Below are positions 13,283 to 22,205 of a DNA stretch of 64,000 bases, piece after piece; position 1 is the stretch's first letter; every line of letters starts with the position of its first letter. The notes beneath the pieces were generated by a model. That model was given only the letters and a program-made list of their open reading frames with translations. It ran no database searches and was not told the DNA's origin. Origin of the DNA: JAWLGZ01 sp041690635 (GTDB lineage Bacteria; Pseudomonadota; Gammaproteobacteria; Thiohalomonadales; Thiohalomonadaceae). The stretch lies in contig JAWLGZ010000004.1 of NCBI GenBank assembly GCA_041690635.1, positions 248,001 to 312,000 of the forward strand. Reading direction: 5' to 3'. Position numbers and translations under genes: made by a program.

Positions 13283-14641
13283 TCACAGGACCGGACCCAG
13301 GTCGCCGGCCAGCGAAGGCAGGTATTCCGCGTAGGTGGGATGAGCATGCTGAAAAGTCGCCAGCTGTGCGGCTGTGGCCCCCATCTCCATCAGATCGAGC
13401 AGCACATGTACCAGCTCCGCCGCCTCATAACCCACCAGCGTGGCGCCGATGATGCGGTCACTTTCGGCCTCCACCGTCAGCTGGAAAAAGCCGAGGTCGT
13501 GACCCCATTCAATGGCGCGGTTGGTGTTGCCGATATCCATGTACCCCTCACGCACGGCAATCCCCTGCGCGGCGGCCTGCTCCGGGCTCAGGCCGGCCCG
13601 ACCCACCTGCGGTTCGGTAAATACCGCATAGGCGAGCACTCGGTCATCGCGCCGTCGAGGCTCACCCTTCAGGATTGCCAACAGCCTGCGGTGGTCCTCC
13701 CACGAGACGTGGGTAAAGGCGGGCTGACCCGCGGCCTCTCCCAGCGCGTAAACACCGGGACGCGTTGTCTCCAGCTTTTCGTTGACCTTGACGTAGCCGC
13801 GCCGGTCGAGTTCGATCCCCGCCCGGTCGGCATGTAGCGCCTCCGTGTTGGGTCGCCGTCCCGTGGCCAACAGGAGCGCATCGCCTTCGAGCGTCTCCCC
13901 GTTGTTCAACGCCAGGGCGACCCGATCACCGGCAAGCGGTAAGGCTCGTTCCACTTCGGTGTGCCGGTGGAGTACGACGCCGTCCCGCTGCAGCGCCTCT
14001 TCGAGCACAGCACTCACCCGCGGACTCTCATTGGCCAGCACCCGGTCGCCGCGCAGGAGAAGGTGCACTTCGCTCCCCAGTCGGGCCAACCCCTGGCCGA
14101 TCTCCAGTGCAATGAAGCCGCCCCCGATGACGAGGGTCCGTTCCGGGCAGCGGCCCAGCTCCCAGATGTTGTGGTCGGTGAAACAGGGCGTCTCCTGCAA
14201 TCCCGGGACGGGGGGGAGTGCTGCCGAGCTGCCGGTATCGATGAGGATCACCGGGGCGGAAAAGCGCCGGCCCCCGCACTCGACGTGGCCCTGCCCGGTA
14301 AACGAAGCCTCAGCCTCCACCAACTCGACGCCTGCCGCGGCGAGCCGGTTTCGGGTCGAACGGGCAAAGCGATCGCGAATCGCGCGTACGCGCGCCATCA
14401 CCTTCGGGAAATCGACACTCACCTGGCAGTTTACCCCGAGTGCCTCCGCGGCCGAGGCCCTGCCGGCGGCGTGGGCTGCGGCGAGAAACGCCTTGCTGGG
14501 AGTACAACCCCAATTGACGCAGCTGCCCCCATAACGCTCCCGCTCGAACAGCACCACGCGCCTGCCCTGCCCCGCTAACGTGGTAGCGAACGGAACCCCT
14601 CCTTGGCCGCTGCCGATGACAATCGCATCCACCGCTTCCAT
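13283..14641 (-). CDS. Pyridine nucleotide-disulfide oxidoreductase, class I (452 aa)
   Basis: FAD-binding Rossmann motif GSGQGGVPFA (residues 9-18), redox disulfide GGSCVNWGCTPSK (CxxxxC, about residues 40-52), a second dinucleotide motif VIGGGFIALE, and ATGRRPNT. The C-terminal dimerisation domain carries HAHPTYAEYLP, which matches the His-x-x-x-x-E active-site pair in place. The family includes dihydrolipoamide dehydrogenase, mercuric reductase and glutathione reductase. There is no N-terminal HMA domain and no C-terminal Cys pair, so mercuric reductase proper is unlikely. The start ATG 14641 (MEAVDAIVIG) removes an unconserved extension. It lies 90 bp behind the GGDEF/EAL gene. Confidence 0.85.
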   Translation of the reverse strand: MEAVDAIVIGSGQGGVPFATTLAGQGRRVVLFERERYGGSCVNWGCTPSKAFLAAAHAAGRASAAEALGVNCQVSVDFPKVMARVRAIRDRFARSTRNRLAAAGVELVEAEASFTGQGHVECGGRRFSAPVILIDTGSSAALPPVPGLQETPCFTDHNIWELGRCPERTLVIGGGFIALEIGQGLARLGSEVHLLLRGDRVLANESPRVSAVLEEALQRDGVVLHRHTEVERALPLAGDRVALALNNGETLEGDALLLATGRRPNTEALHADRAGIELDRRGYVKVNEKLETTRPGVYALGEAAGQPAFTHVSWEDHRRLLAILKGEPRRRDDRVLAYAVFTEPQVGRAGLSPEQAAAQGIAVREGYMDIGNTNRAIEWGHDLGFFQLTVEAESDRIIGATLVGYEAAELVHVLLDLMEMGATAAQLATFQHAHPTYAEYLPSLAGDLGPVL

Positions 14642-14730
14642 AGCCAACTCGCTCCATTTGCATGCCTTGGGATATCCAAGACAAACGTTGACGCCCGGAC
14701 TATTCCTCTTGCGGGGAACGCCGGCTGCCG

Positions 14731-17712
14731 TTACCCCGGCTGAATCGGGATATTCATGCGTTTGCCCTGCCGCAGAAACTGCTCCGCCCTGGTCGCCGGC
14801 ACTGGCCGACTGAACAGAAAGCCCTGAAGCTGATCGCACCCGTGATCGCTCAGAAACGCCGCCTGCTCAGCGCTTTCGCAACCCTCGGCGATCACCTTCA
14901 TTTTCATGGTGTGCGCCATGGCGATGATACTTGCCGCAACATTTTCGGCCTGGGGGTTTGTCGCGATCCCGTTTACAAAGGAGCGATCGATCTTCAACTT
15001 GTCGAACGGGAATTGTGTGAGATAGCTGAGACTCGAGTAACCGGTCCCGAAATCATCGATGGCCAGCAGGAGACCCACCTCTTTCAGGGCTTTCAGCCGA
15101 TGCCCCATCGCCTGCGGGTCCCGTCCTACCGAATTTTCCGTTAGCTCCAGTTCCAGGAAGCGGGACTCGAGACCACACTCCTTCAGAATTCGTTCCACCA
15201 TCGGAACCAGTGCCGGATCACTCAGTTGCCGGGGGGACAGATTCACCGCTGTGGTGACCTGTGGCAGCCCCGCATTCTGCCACGCCTTTGTCTGGGCACA
15301 GGCCACTTGTAGCACCCATTCGCCCAGGCTGTTGATCAATCCGCTCTCTTCGGCCAGGGAGATGAACCGCGTCGGATAGATCAGGCGGTTTCCTGACCTT
15401 AACCGCACCAGGGCCTCGAATCCGATAATGGTTCCCGAGCGCATATCGATCTGCGGCTGAAAATGAAGTTCCAGTTCGGTTTGATCGATGGCCCGGCGTA
15501 GACGGTTGCGCATGTGCAACCGCTCCTTCAGGCGGAGATTCAGCTCAGCGGTGTAGAACTGAAACCGGTCACGCCCAAGCTCCTTCGCCCGATACATGGC
15601 GGTATCGGCATTGCGCAGCAGGGTCGCCGGTTCCGTGCCGTCTCTCGGATAGATCGCGGCCCCCATGCTGGCGGTCACCTGCAGTGTCTGCCGGGGGACA
15701 GAGATGGGTTTCACCAATGCGGAGAGGAAGCGATCGCTGATGTGGGACGCCTCAAGCGCTTCAGCTATCTCCGGCAGGATGATCACGAATTCGTCGCCAC
15801 CGTAGCGGGCGACCGTCTCGCCGTCCCGGGCACACTCATTCAGACGGTATGCGGTTTCCTGCAGGACGCGATCCCCTGTCGCATGCCCGAGGCTGTCATT
15901 GATGTCCTTCAGGTGGTCGAGATCCAGGAACAGGACAGCCAGTTTTCTGTCGCGACGCGCGGCCAGCGCGATGGCCTGGCTCAGCCGGTCCTGCATCAGA
16001 ACGCGGTTCGGAAGCCCGGTCAGCGCATCGTGTTGCGCCTGGAACTCCAGCTGTTCTTCATAGCGCTTGTGCTCCGTCAGATCATTGATGATGCCGACAA
16101 AATGGGTCACCACTCCGGCCGTGTCCCGGACCGGTGCAATATGCAGCTCGTTCCAGAACAGGGAACCGTCCTTGCGGTAGTTGCGCAGGAGCGCCGTGGT
16201 CTCTCTGTGATGTGAAAATGCCCCCTCAATCTTGGCCATATCCGGTTGTTCGACGTCCTCTCCATAGAGCAGGTCCACCGACCGCCCGATCACCTCTTCC
16301 GGTGAATAGCCGGTGATCCGGCCGAACGCGGGATTGACGTAAAGCACCGGGGGACCTGGCCGGTTCGCCTCGAAGATGATGACGCCGTTCAGACTCGCTT
16401 CGATTGCCCGATTGCGTATCTTAAGGGTGGATTCCGCTTCAGCCCGGGCAGACCGGTCACGCAGAGAGTGCAGGCCGAATGACAAATCCGACGCCAGTGC
16501 TTCGAGCAGACGGACCTCTTCATCATCGAACACCTCGGGCGTGTCGGTGTAGATGCAGAGCACACCGATCGCTTGTTGTTCAAGGCGTACGGGAAGGGCA
16601 ATCAGACCGCAAAAACCTCGCGCAACCGCCTCGCTCCGCCAGAGCAGGTGACGCCGGTCCTGCTTTATGTCGTAAATGATGATCGGCAGGTCGGTGCGAA
16701 TCGCCTCTCCGCCGGGATCCATTCCCCAACGGTTCTTTCCCCAGGTAAATTGCACGCGCTCCAGATAGTCACTCCCTTGTCCGGCCGAGGCCACCGGCTC
16801 AATTGAATTCAACTCATCCTGCCGTGCGCGGCCAATCCAGGCGAAGCGATAGCCTCCCGTGTTGACAAGGTGATCGCAGAATCCCTGAAACAGCGCCAGT
16901 TCGTCCTGCGCAGTGACCAGGATCTGGTTGCATGCGCTCCGGACCGCATAGGTGCGATTGATTCGATGCAGTCGCTCTTCACTGAGCTTCCTTCTCGTAA
17001 TGTCGTGCAGGACGATCAGAAAGGCGGTCTGCCCGCCCCATTCAAGCGCGGATGTTCGCATTTCGGCGATTGCCGCTGGCTGGGCCGGTCGCAACAGCTC
17101 CAGCTCGGTGATCCCCTCCCCCGTTATCGGCAGCCCGATGTGGCTACCGACGAGCTCATCCTGACGCCGCCCAAGCAGGGTGGCAGTGGCTGGATTCGCG
17201 TACAGGACGGTACCGTCCAGGGAGAGTGCAAGAATGCCGTCCGACGCAGTTTCGACGATAGTCCGTATCCGCCGTTCGGCCGCGTCGAGATCCTGCGCGA
17301 CCCTCCAGCGCTCCGTAATATCCTCAAAGATGTGGATTCCACCCGTGGGCGCGGCGCCCGGTTCCACCAGGGGGTAGCTGCGGGAGACGAACACCTCTCC
17401 CGAGGGCAGTACGAACTCCTCGCTGCTTGACTCGAGGCCCCGCTCAAGAGCGGCACGGCAGCCTGGAAGGGGGCCCTGCTGACGTGGGAAGGCCTGCCAA
17501 TAGGGTTTTCCGATCAACTCTTCGCGCTGCCGACCCGCCCTCTGCAGGTAGGCCCGGTTCATGCGCACAAGCCGATACTCCCGGTCGTGCTGCATCATCG
17601 GCTGGCCGACGGTGTCGAACAGCTCCTGCCAGTCGCGATCGAGCTGTGTCAGCCGCTCCAGTTCGGCCTGTAACTGCCCAAGGGATTTGTCATCTGACCG
17701 TTTGTTTTTCAT
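14731..17712 (-). CDS. PAS/GAF/GGDEF/EAL cyclic-di-GMP signalling protein (993 aa)
   Basis: Two N-terminal PAS domains (about 20-140 and 145-260), a GAF domain (about 270-430) and a third PAS domain (about 440-570, ending VGIINDLTEHK) feed a GGDEF domain (YGGDEF at about 638-642) and an EAL domain (GFEALVRL at about 765, later ELTENS and IDDFGTGYSSL). Both catalytic motifs are intact, so it could make and break c-di-GMP. No membrane helix is seen, so it acts in the cytoplasm. ATG 17712 (MKNKRSDD) is chosen over an upstream frame extension without a ribosome-binding site. It follows kaiB by 78 bp and may belong to the same signalling operon. Confidence 0.88.
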   Translation of the reverse strand: MKNKRSDDKSLGQLQAELERLTQLDRDWQELFDTVGQPMMQHDREYRLVRMNRAYLQRAGRQREELIGKPYWQAFPRQQGPLPGCRAALERGLESSSEEFVLPSGEVFVSRSYPLVEPGAAPTGGIHIFEDITERWRVAQDLDAAERRIRTIVETASDGILALSLDGTVLYANPATATLLGRRQDELVGSHIGLPITGEGITELELLRPAQPAAIAEMRTSALEWGGQTAFLIVLHDITRRKLSEERLHRINRTYAVRSACNQILVTAQDELALFQGFCDHLVNTGGYRFAWIGRARQDELNSIEPVASAGQGSDYLERVQFTWGKNRWGMDPGGEAIRTDLPIIIYDIKQDRRHLLWRSEAVARGFCGLIALPVRLEQQAIGVLCIYTDTPEVFDDEEVRLLEALASDLSFGLHSLRDRSARAEAESTLKIRNRAIEASLNGVIIFEANRPGPPVLYVNPAFGRITGYSPEEVIGRSVDLLYGEDVEQPDMAKIEGAFSHHRETTALLRNYRKDGSLFWNELHIAPVRDTAGVVTHFVGIINDLTEHKRYEEQLEFQAQHDALTGLPNRVLMQDRLSQAIALAARRDRKLAVLFLDLDHLKDINDSLGHATGDRVLQETAYRLNECARDGETVARYGGDEFVIILPEIAEALEASHISDRFLSALVKPISVPRQTLQVTASMGAAIYPRDGTEPATLLRNADTAMYRAKELGRDRFQFYTAELNLRLKERLHMRNRLRRAIDQTELELHFQPQIDMRSGTIIGFEALVRLRSGNRLIYPTRFISLAEESGLINSLGEWVLQVACAQTKAWQNAGLPQVTTAVNLSPRQLSDPALVPMVERILKECGLESRFLELELTENSVGRDPQAMGHRLKALKEVGLLLAIDDFGTGYSSLSYLTQFPFDKLKIDRSFVNGIATNPQAENVAASIIAMAHTMKMKVIAEGCESAEQAAFLSDHGCDQLQGFLFSRPVPATRAEQFLRQGKRMNIPIQPG

Positions 17713-17790
17713 GACGGTTGGGAACTGCCCGGCGCCCCTGCTATCGCGCCCCAATACGCCGGACCACCAGAGGCAGGTCAAGGTGCGGCA

Positions 17791-18093
17791 TTACGGCTTC
17801 TTTGTCTCGCGGGTCAGTATCCCGAGGATGGCAAGCACCTCGTCCGGTTTGGACAAATTGCCGATGATTCGCTGCACCGGTTCCGGATGTGCCTTTACCA
17901 GGGTCGGGGTAACGAACACGCGATCTTCCGTCGCCTGGTCCGGGTCGGACAGTACGTCGATGAGCTCGACGTGGTAGCCGCCGGGAAAATGTTTCTCCAG
18001 CACCGCCTGGAAATCATTCACGAGCACCTGCATCTTGGCGTGTTTGTCCGATGAATAGAGCCGAAACACATACTCCGTTTGGTCGTCGGCCAT
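17791..18093 (-). CDS. kaiB: KaiB-like protein (100 aa)
   Basis: YVFRLYSSDKHAKM, a thioredoxin-like core, then VELIDVLSDPDQATEDRVFVTPTL and the C-terminal RRIGNLS-like stretch RIIGNLSKPDEVLA identify the KaiB family. Length (100 aa) is normal. In cyanobacteria KaiB binds the KaiC ring to set the clock phase; many proteobacteria have KaiBC pairs tied to stress or signalling. No kaiC or kaiA is found in this window. The gene is 13 bp behind a response regulator and a PAS histidine kinase, so its partner here may be the two-component system. Start ATG 18093 follows GGGAGGCGTCC. Confidence 0.88.
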   Translation of the reverse strand: MADDQTEYVFRLYSSDKHAKMQVLVNDFQAVLEKHFPGGYHVELIDVLSDPDQATEDRVFVTPTLVKAHPEPVQRIIGNLSKPDEVLAILGILTRETKKP

Positions 18094-18106
18094 GGACGCC
18101 TCCCTG

Positions 18107-18493
18107 TCAGTCGAACGTCTTCGGGGGCCCGAATACGGTATGGGTTATGGCTCTGATCTGCTCATCGTCGAGCGGCTTATCCGTGACCTCGAACGTGAGC
18201 CCGTCCCTCGCCGCCTGCTCCAGGGCCGACACATACTCCTTTCGAAACCCCGTGACGATGTAGACCGGCACCTCGGCACAGCACACCTGAAGACGGCGCA
18301 ACGTCTCGACGCCGTCGATGCCGGGCATGCGCAGGTCGAGAAAGATGAGATCCGGCCTCTGTGCCTGTGCCTTGATCAACCCCTCCTCGCCCGAGGCCGC
18401 GGTCTCGATGGCGTACGGTTCGTCGTCCAGTGCGTAGACGAAGGCCTCGCGTGCGGCCTGCTCATCGTCGATCACCAGCACCCGTTTCGACAT
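18107..18493 (-). CDS. Single-domain response regulator (128 aa)
   Basis: A receiver domain only: acidic pair VLVIDDEQ (about residues 5-12), phosphoacceptor in IFLDLRMPG (Asp near residue 52), Thr in VYIVTGF and a Lys in VTDKPLD near residue 108. There is no output domain, so it probably passes phosphate or binds a partner; the KaiB-like protein and the GGDEF/EAL protein downstream are candidates. It starts 32 bp after the kinase stop, and ATG 18493 is preferred over an extension of 10 residues. Confidence 0.88.
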   Translation of the reverse strand: MSKRVLVIDDEQAAREAFVYALDDEPYAIETAASGEEGLIKAQAQRPDLIFLDLRMPGIDGVETLRRLQVCCAEVPVYIVTGFRKEYVSALEQAARDGLTFEVTDKPLDDEQIRAITHTVFGPPKTFD

Positions 18494-18525
18494 AATGGCG
18501 CGCGCCTTTCGCTGTCCAGTCACGA

Positions 18526-20121
18526 TCAGGCCTCAACCGAAGCCTTCGGCACCCACACCGTAAAGGTAGTCCCTACACCGGTTCGGCTCGCGAAGGTGAT
18601 GGTCCCGCCCAGTTCACTGACAGCGCTCTGAACGACCGACAGGCCCAAACCCGTCCCCTTTCCGGGGGGCTTGGTGGTGAAGAACGGGTCGAAGATCCGC
18701 CCCTGAATGGCCTCGGGTATGCCGACCCCCGTATCCTGCACGTCGACTGCCACCGCCGAATCGGTGATACGGGCGCGAAGCGTCACCCGTTTCTCGGCGC
18801 TCGCCTCCACCGCATCGCGGGCGTTCAGCAGCAGGTTGAGAAAGATCTGCTGCAGTCTCCCCTCTCTGCCGAGGACGTGGGGCAGCGCCTCCGGGATCTC
18901 CTGGGCAAGCCCTATCTGACGGGCGCGGAAATCCGGTGCAACGAGCGCAACGGTGCGGGCGAGAACCGTTGCGAGGTCAACCGAGGTGACGGCGCCCGTC
19001 GAGGGGCGGGCGAAGGTGAGCATGTTCCTCAGCAGTTCACGGATGCGCTTCAGCTCCTGATCGGCTCGTTCCAGCGGATAGGCCACTTCCGGGTCCTTCA
19101 TCCGTTTGCGGGCGAATGCTACATAGTTCATGACCCCCATCAACGGGTTGTTCAGTTCGTGCGCCACACCCGCGGCCAAGGTGCCCAGTGCGGCCAGCTT
19201 TTCGGACTGGATGACCTGCTGCTGGGTCCGGTTCAATTCGGTCAGCGTGGCCTGAAGCGCCGCATTGGAGCGGCGCAGCTCCTCCGCAGTAACCTCAACC
19301 CGCTGTTTCGCAAGTACCTTGTCGGTGACGTTCAACAGGCTCAACACCACGCCCTCCACCCTACCGGACAGATCCTTGACCGGTTGTACGGTCCAGTCCC
19401 AATAGGTGACGCCCCTCTCCGGGTGCTCCGCGTAGACGAAGGGCTTTTCAAAGAAGTAGGCGGGCTCGCCGGTCTCCACCACCTGCCGGAAAAGCGACTC
19501 ATTCTCCGGGTTTGGGTAGAGTTCGAAGTGATTTCTGCCGACAAAGAACTCCGGGGCGTGCTGGTCTGCCTCGGCGTAGGCCTGATTCACCTTGAGGAAA
19601 TTGAAGTCGCGATCCATGTAGGCGAGCAGTACGTTGATACTGCCGAACACCTTCTCCAGTATGTCACTGGTTCGGTGAAGCGCCTGCTCCGTCAGCCGGC
19701 GCTCGGTCACATCCCGCGTGATTGCCAGTACCGTCTCGAGCTTGCCGCCCGGCGCAAACTCCGGCACCAGTCGCGACTCGATCTGGCGCTCGCCCTTCGG
19801 AGTGGAGAGCCGGATATCCAGGACTTCCGAACGGCCGGCCGCAAATACCCGCTCCAGTCCCGCCTCCCAGATCGCTACCGCCTGGTCAGGGAACCCGAGC
19901 TCGGCAATGCGCTTGCCGGCGAATGCCTCCCGCGAAATGCCGGTGAGCTGCTCGACTGCGGGGTTGATGTAGAGGTGGCGGTGCGCCCTGTCGAGCCGGG
20001 CCACGATGTCGGGGTAGTTCTCCGCCAGGGTGCGGAGTTCCGATTCGGGAATCCCCCGGTCCGGACGTTCCGTGTCATTTCCGCTCTCGTGCATTCGCCC
20101 ACTCCCTGGACGATCGTTCAT
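18526..20121 (-). CDS. PAS-domain sensor histidine kinase (531 aa)
   Basis: Two PAS domains (about 25-145 and 155-275, the second with a PAC end GVVLSLLNVTDK) lead to a coiled linker and a DHp domain with the phospho-His in GVAHELNNPL (about residue 321). The ATPase domain has the N box (NLLLNARDAV) and G boxes (DTGVGIPE, TTKPPGKGTGLGL). No membrane helix is seen, so it is a soluble cytoplasmic sensor. It is followed by its likely response regulator. Its start overlaps the stop of the cis-prenyltransferase gene by 4 bp, so the five genes from mtaB/uppS-like to kaiB may be one transcript. Confidence 0.9.
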   Translation of the reverse strand: MNDRPGSGRMHESGNDTERPDRGIPESELRTLAENYPDIVARLDRAHRHLYINPAVEQLTGISREAFAGKRIAELGFPDQAVAIWEAGLERVFAAGRSEVLDIRLSTPKGERQIESRLVPEFAPGGKLETVLAITRDVTERRLTEQALHRTSDILEKVFGSINVLLAYMDRDFNFLKVNQAYAEADQHAPEFFVGRNHFELYPNPENESLFRQVVETGEPAYFFEKPFVYAEHPERGVTYWDWTVQPVKDLSGRVEGVVLSLLNVTDKVLAKQRVEVTAEELRRSNAALQATLTELNRTQQQVIQSEKLAALGTLAAGVAHELNNPLMGVMNYVAFARKRMKDPEVAYPLERADQELKRIRELLRNMLTFARPSTGAVTSVDLATVLARTVALVAPDFRARQIGLAQEIPEALPHVLGREGRLQQIFLNLLLNARDAVEASAEKRVTLRARITDSAVAVDVQDTGVGIPEAIQGRIFDPFFTTKPPGKGTGLGLSVVQSAVSELGGTITFASRTGVGTTFTVWVPKASVEA

Positions 20122-20732
20122 CCCCCCAGGGTACGATCCTGGCGCCGATACCAGTCGAGCGCCTGGTGCAGGTGGGCGGGCTGAAAATCGGGCCAGAGCT
20201 CATCGATTACATAGAAGTCGGCATAGACCGACTGGACCGGCAGGAAGCCACTCAGCCGTCGACCTCCGCCCCAGCGGACAATGAGATCGAGCCGTGATAT
20301 CTCGGCCGATCGCAACTCCCCCTCCTCCCTGATCCCCTGCAGGTCCCAGTCCCACCCGTAGTTGACCAGCAGGTTGAAGTGAACCCCGTCCCCCTGACGA
20401 CGACGGAAGCGCCGCAACCGATCCGGAAATTGCGGGGTATGATCGTCACCGACCACCAACAGTGCTGCGCCCCGTTCGGCGACCGCCTCTGCAAACGCCA
20501 CACAGGCCTCGCGGAAGGCCTCCTTCTGCGACGTCGGCCGGCGAGTATTGTCCTGGGTGAATCCGTAGACGGAGATCTCCTCGATGCCCAGTGTCCGACA
20601 GATGTCAAACAGTTCCAGACCCGGATCGACGCCACGCGCGTAACCGCTCTCCTTGCCTTGTCCCCGCATCTGAGCCCATCGGCGATTACCGTCAGGAATG
20701 AATCCGATGTGCCTGGGAAACCGATTTTTCAT
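20118..20732 (-). CDS. Divergent cis-prenyltransferase (UppS-family, 204 aa)
   Basis: The polyprenyl diphosphate synthase fold is clear: HIGFIPDGNRRWA (with the Asp that binds diphosphate), GIEEISVYGFTQDN, LLVNYGWDWDL and ADFYVIDELWPDF. Several active-site positions differ from E. coli UppS: the SSENW segment is TQDNT, the RTGGEHR segment is RWGGGRR and AELYF is ADFYV. It is also about 50 residues shorter. It probably makes a different or shorter prenyl chain, or acts as a binding protein, and is not the main cell-wall UppS (normally next to cdsA). ATG 20732 (MKNRF) is the chosen start. It overlaps the kinase start by 4 bp. Confidence 0.75.
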   Translation of the reverse strand: MKNRFPRHIGFIPDGNRRWAQMRGQGKESGYARGVDPGLELFDICRTLGIEEISVYGFTQDNTRRPTSQKEAFREACVAFAEAVAERGAALLVVGDDHTPQFPDRLRRFRRRQGDGVHFNLLVNYGWDWDLQGIREEGELRSAEISRLDLIVRWGGGRRLSGFLPVQSVYADFYVIDELWPDFQPAHLHQALDWYRRQDRTLGG

Positions 20733-20811
20733 GTGCACGCCTGTGGAGGGGATCACCGCATCCAAGGCTAGGCGAAGGCCACCCCCCTCGCCAGAAACCG
20801 GTCCCGCCGCG

Positions 20812-22008
20812 CTACCCTTCGGCAATTGCGGTTTTGGTCAACCGCACCGGGACAATCTCCCCGCGCCCGCGATCCGCCACCCGTACACGGATGTAGTTGG
20901 GCGTCAGACCGCTGCCGCTCCCCTCCACCAGCACAGGCAGCACGCGACCGATCTGACCTTCGATATAGCGTGTCCTTGCCCGCCGTCCGGCCTGGCGCAG
21001 CACCGCCGCGCGCCGCCGCCGTTGGTCGCCGGGGACCGGATCGATGAAATCGGCCGCCGGGGTGCCGGCCCGTGGAGAAAAGGGAAAGACGTGCAGCTTT
21101 GCGAAGCCGATCTGCTTGATGAAACGAAGTGTCTCTTCTGCATGGCGCTCGGTTTCGCCGGGAAAGCCGGCGATCAGATCGGCGGCGAGCGCCACGTGGG
21201 GGCGGACGGCGCGTGCCCGATCGGCGATCAGCGCCACCTCCTCCGTGCCGTGTCCGCGTGCCATGCGGCGCAGGAGATCGGGTGAGCCGCTCTGCACGGA
21301 GAGGTGCAGGTAATCGCAGATCCGTTCATCAGCGAACAGATCGAAGAAGGCAGGATGCAGGTGTTGGGGATTGATCGACGAGAGCCGGAACCGGGGCAGT
21401 TCGGTCTCTCTCAGCAACCGTTCAATCAGTACATGCAGGCGGCTCTCACCGGCGCGCCGACTGTCGGAGGCACCCCAGGCGGCGAGATTGATGCCGGTGA
21501 GGATCACCTCGCGCACGCCGAGTTCCTCCGCCTCCCGCACCCGGCGGATGATCAGCTCGGCCGGGACGGTACGGTGCACTCCCCGGGCCACCCGGGTGAT
21601 GCAGAAGGCGCATTCGTCGTCACAGCCGGTCTGGATGGCGACCGGCAGCCGCGTGCGATCCGGGGCTGGTCCCGCTTCAAAACCCGGTTCGATTCCGAAA
21701 TGCGCCAGCAGCTCCGATTCGTCGCGGAAGATGAGCGTACCGGGCAGGCGTACCTCCCAGCCCGTACGGTCCACCCGGGGACCGCAACCCAACACCGCCA
21801 CCTGCCGTTGTTCACCGGTCAAGGCGCTGGCAGCCTGTCTCGATTTGCGATCCGCCTCATCGGTGACAGTGCAGGAGTTAACGAAGATGTAATCCGCTTC
21901 CGTCTCGGACTCCACCCGCCGATGGCCCGCGCCTTCGAGGTGCGCGGCCGTCTGCAGTGAGTCGAGCCAGTTCATCTTGCAACCGAGTGTGCGGATATAG
22001 AATTTCAT
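20812..22008 (-). CDS. mtaB: tRNA t6A37 methylthiotransferase MtaB (398 aa)
   Basis: A radical-SAM methylthiotransferase that adds a methylthio group to t6A at position 37 of tRNAs reading ANN codons. The N-terminal UPF0004 domain has its three cluster cysteines (LGCKMN at 10, NSCTV at about 46, LGCGPR at about 75). The radical-SAM motif is CDDECAFC (CxxxCxxC, about 129-136). VILTGINLAAWG and LHLSVQSGSP are typical of the MtaB branch. The TRAM domain at the C-terminus is degenerate but present. It is transcribed away from the gsp operon, with 197 bp between the two. Confidence 0.88.
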   Translation of the reverse strand: MKFYIRTLGCKMNWLDSLQTAAHLEGAGHRRVESETEADYIFVNSCTVTDEADRKSRQAASALTGEQRQVAVLGCGPRVDRTGWEVRLPGTLIFRDESELLAHFGIEPGFEAGPAPDRTRLPVAIQTGCDDECAFCITRVARGVHRTVPAELIIRRVREAEELGVREVILTGINLAAWGASDSRRAGESRLHVLIERLLRETELPRFRLSSINPQHLHPAFFDLFADERICDYLHLSVQSGSPDLLRRMARGHGTEEVALIADRARAVRPHVALAADLIAGFPGETERHAEETLRFIKQIGFAKLHVFPFSPRAGTPAADFIDPVPGDQRRRRAAVLRQAGRRARTRYIEGQIGRVLPVLVEGSGSGLTPNYIRVRVADRGRGEIVPVRLTKTAIAEG

Positions 22009-22205
22009 GTGGTCTCTTATGTAACAACTGCAACCGACTGCTAAATATGGAATTATTTTAAGCTACCCGTCACATTGTAAGGCGTTCACACGCATGGGTG
22101 AGGAACACGGATGCGGAATCGGGGTCAACTGCGGGGAACGGGTCCGAGGTGGTCCCCTCTTCCAGTCGCCCTACAATAGACAATCAGTTAACCTGTGCAC
22201 CACCC

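Noticed and set aside
13283..14641. Mercuric reductase
   Set aside because: The class I disulfide motif is present, but there is no HMA domain, no C-terminal Cys pair and no mer genes nearby.
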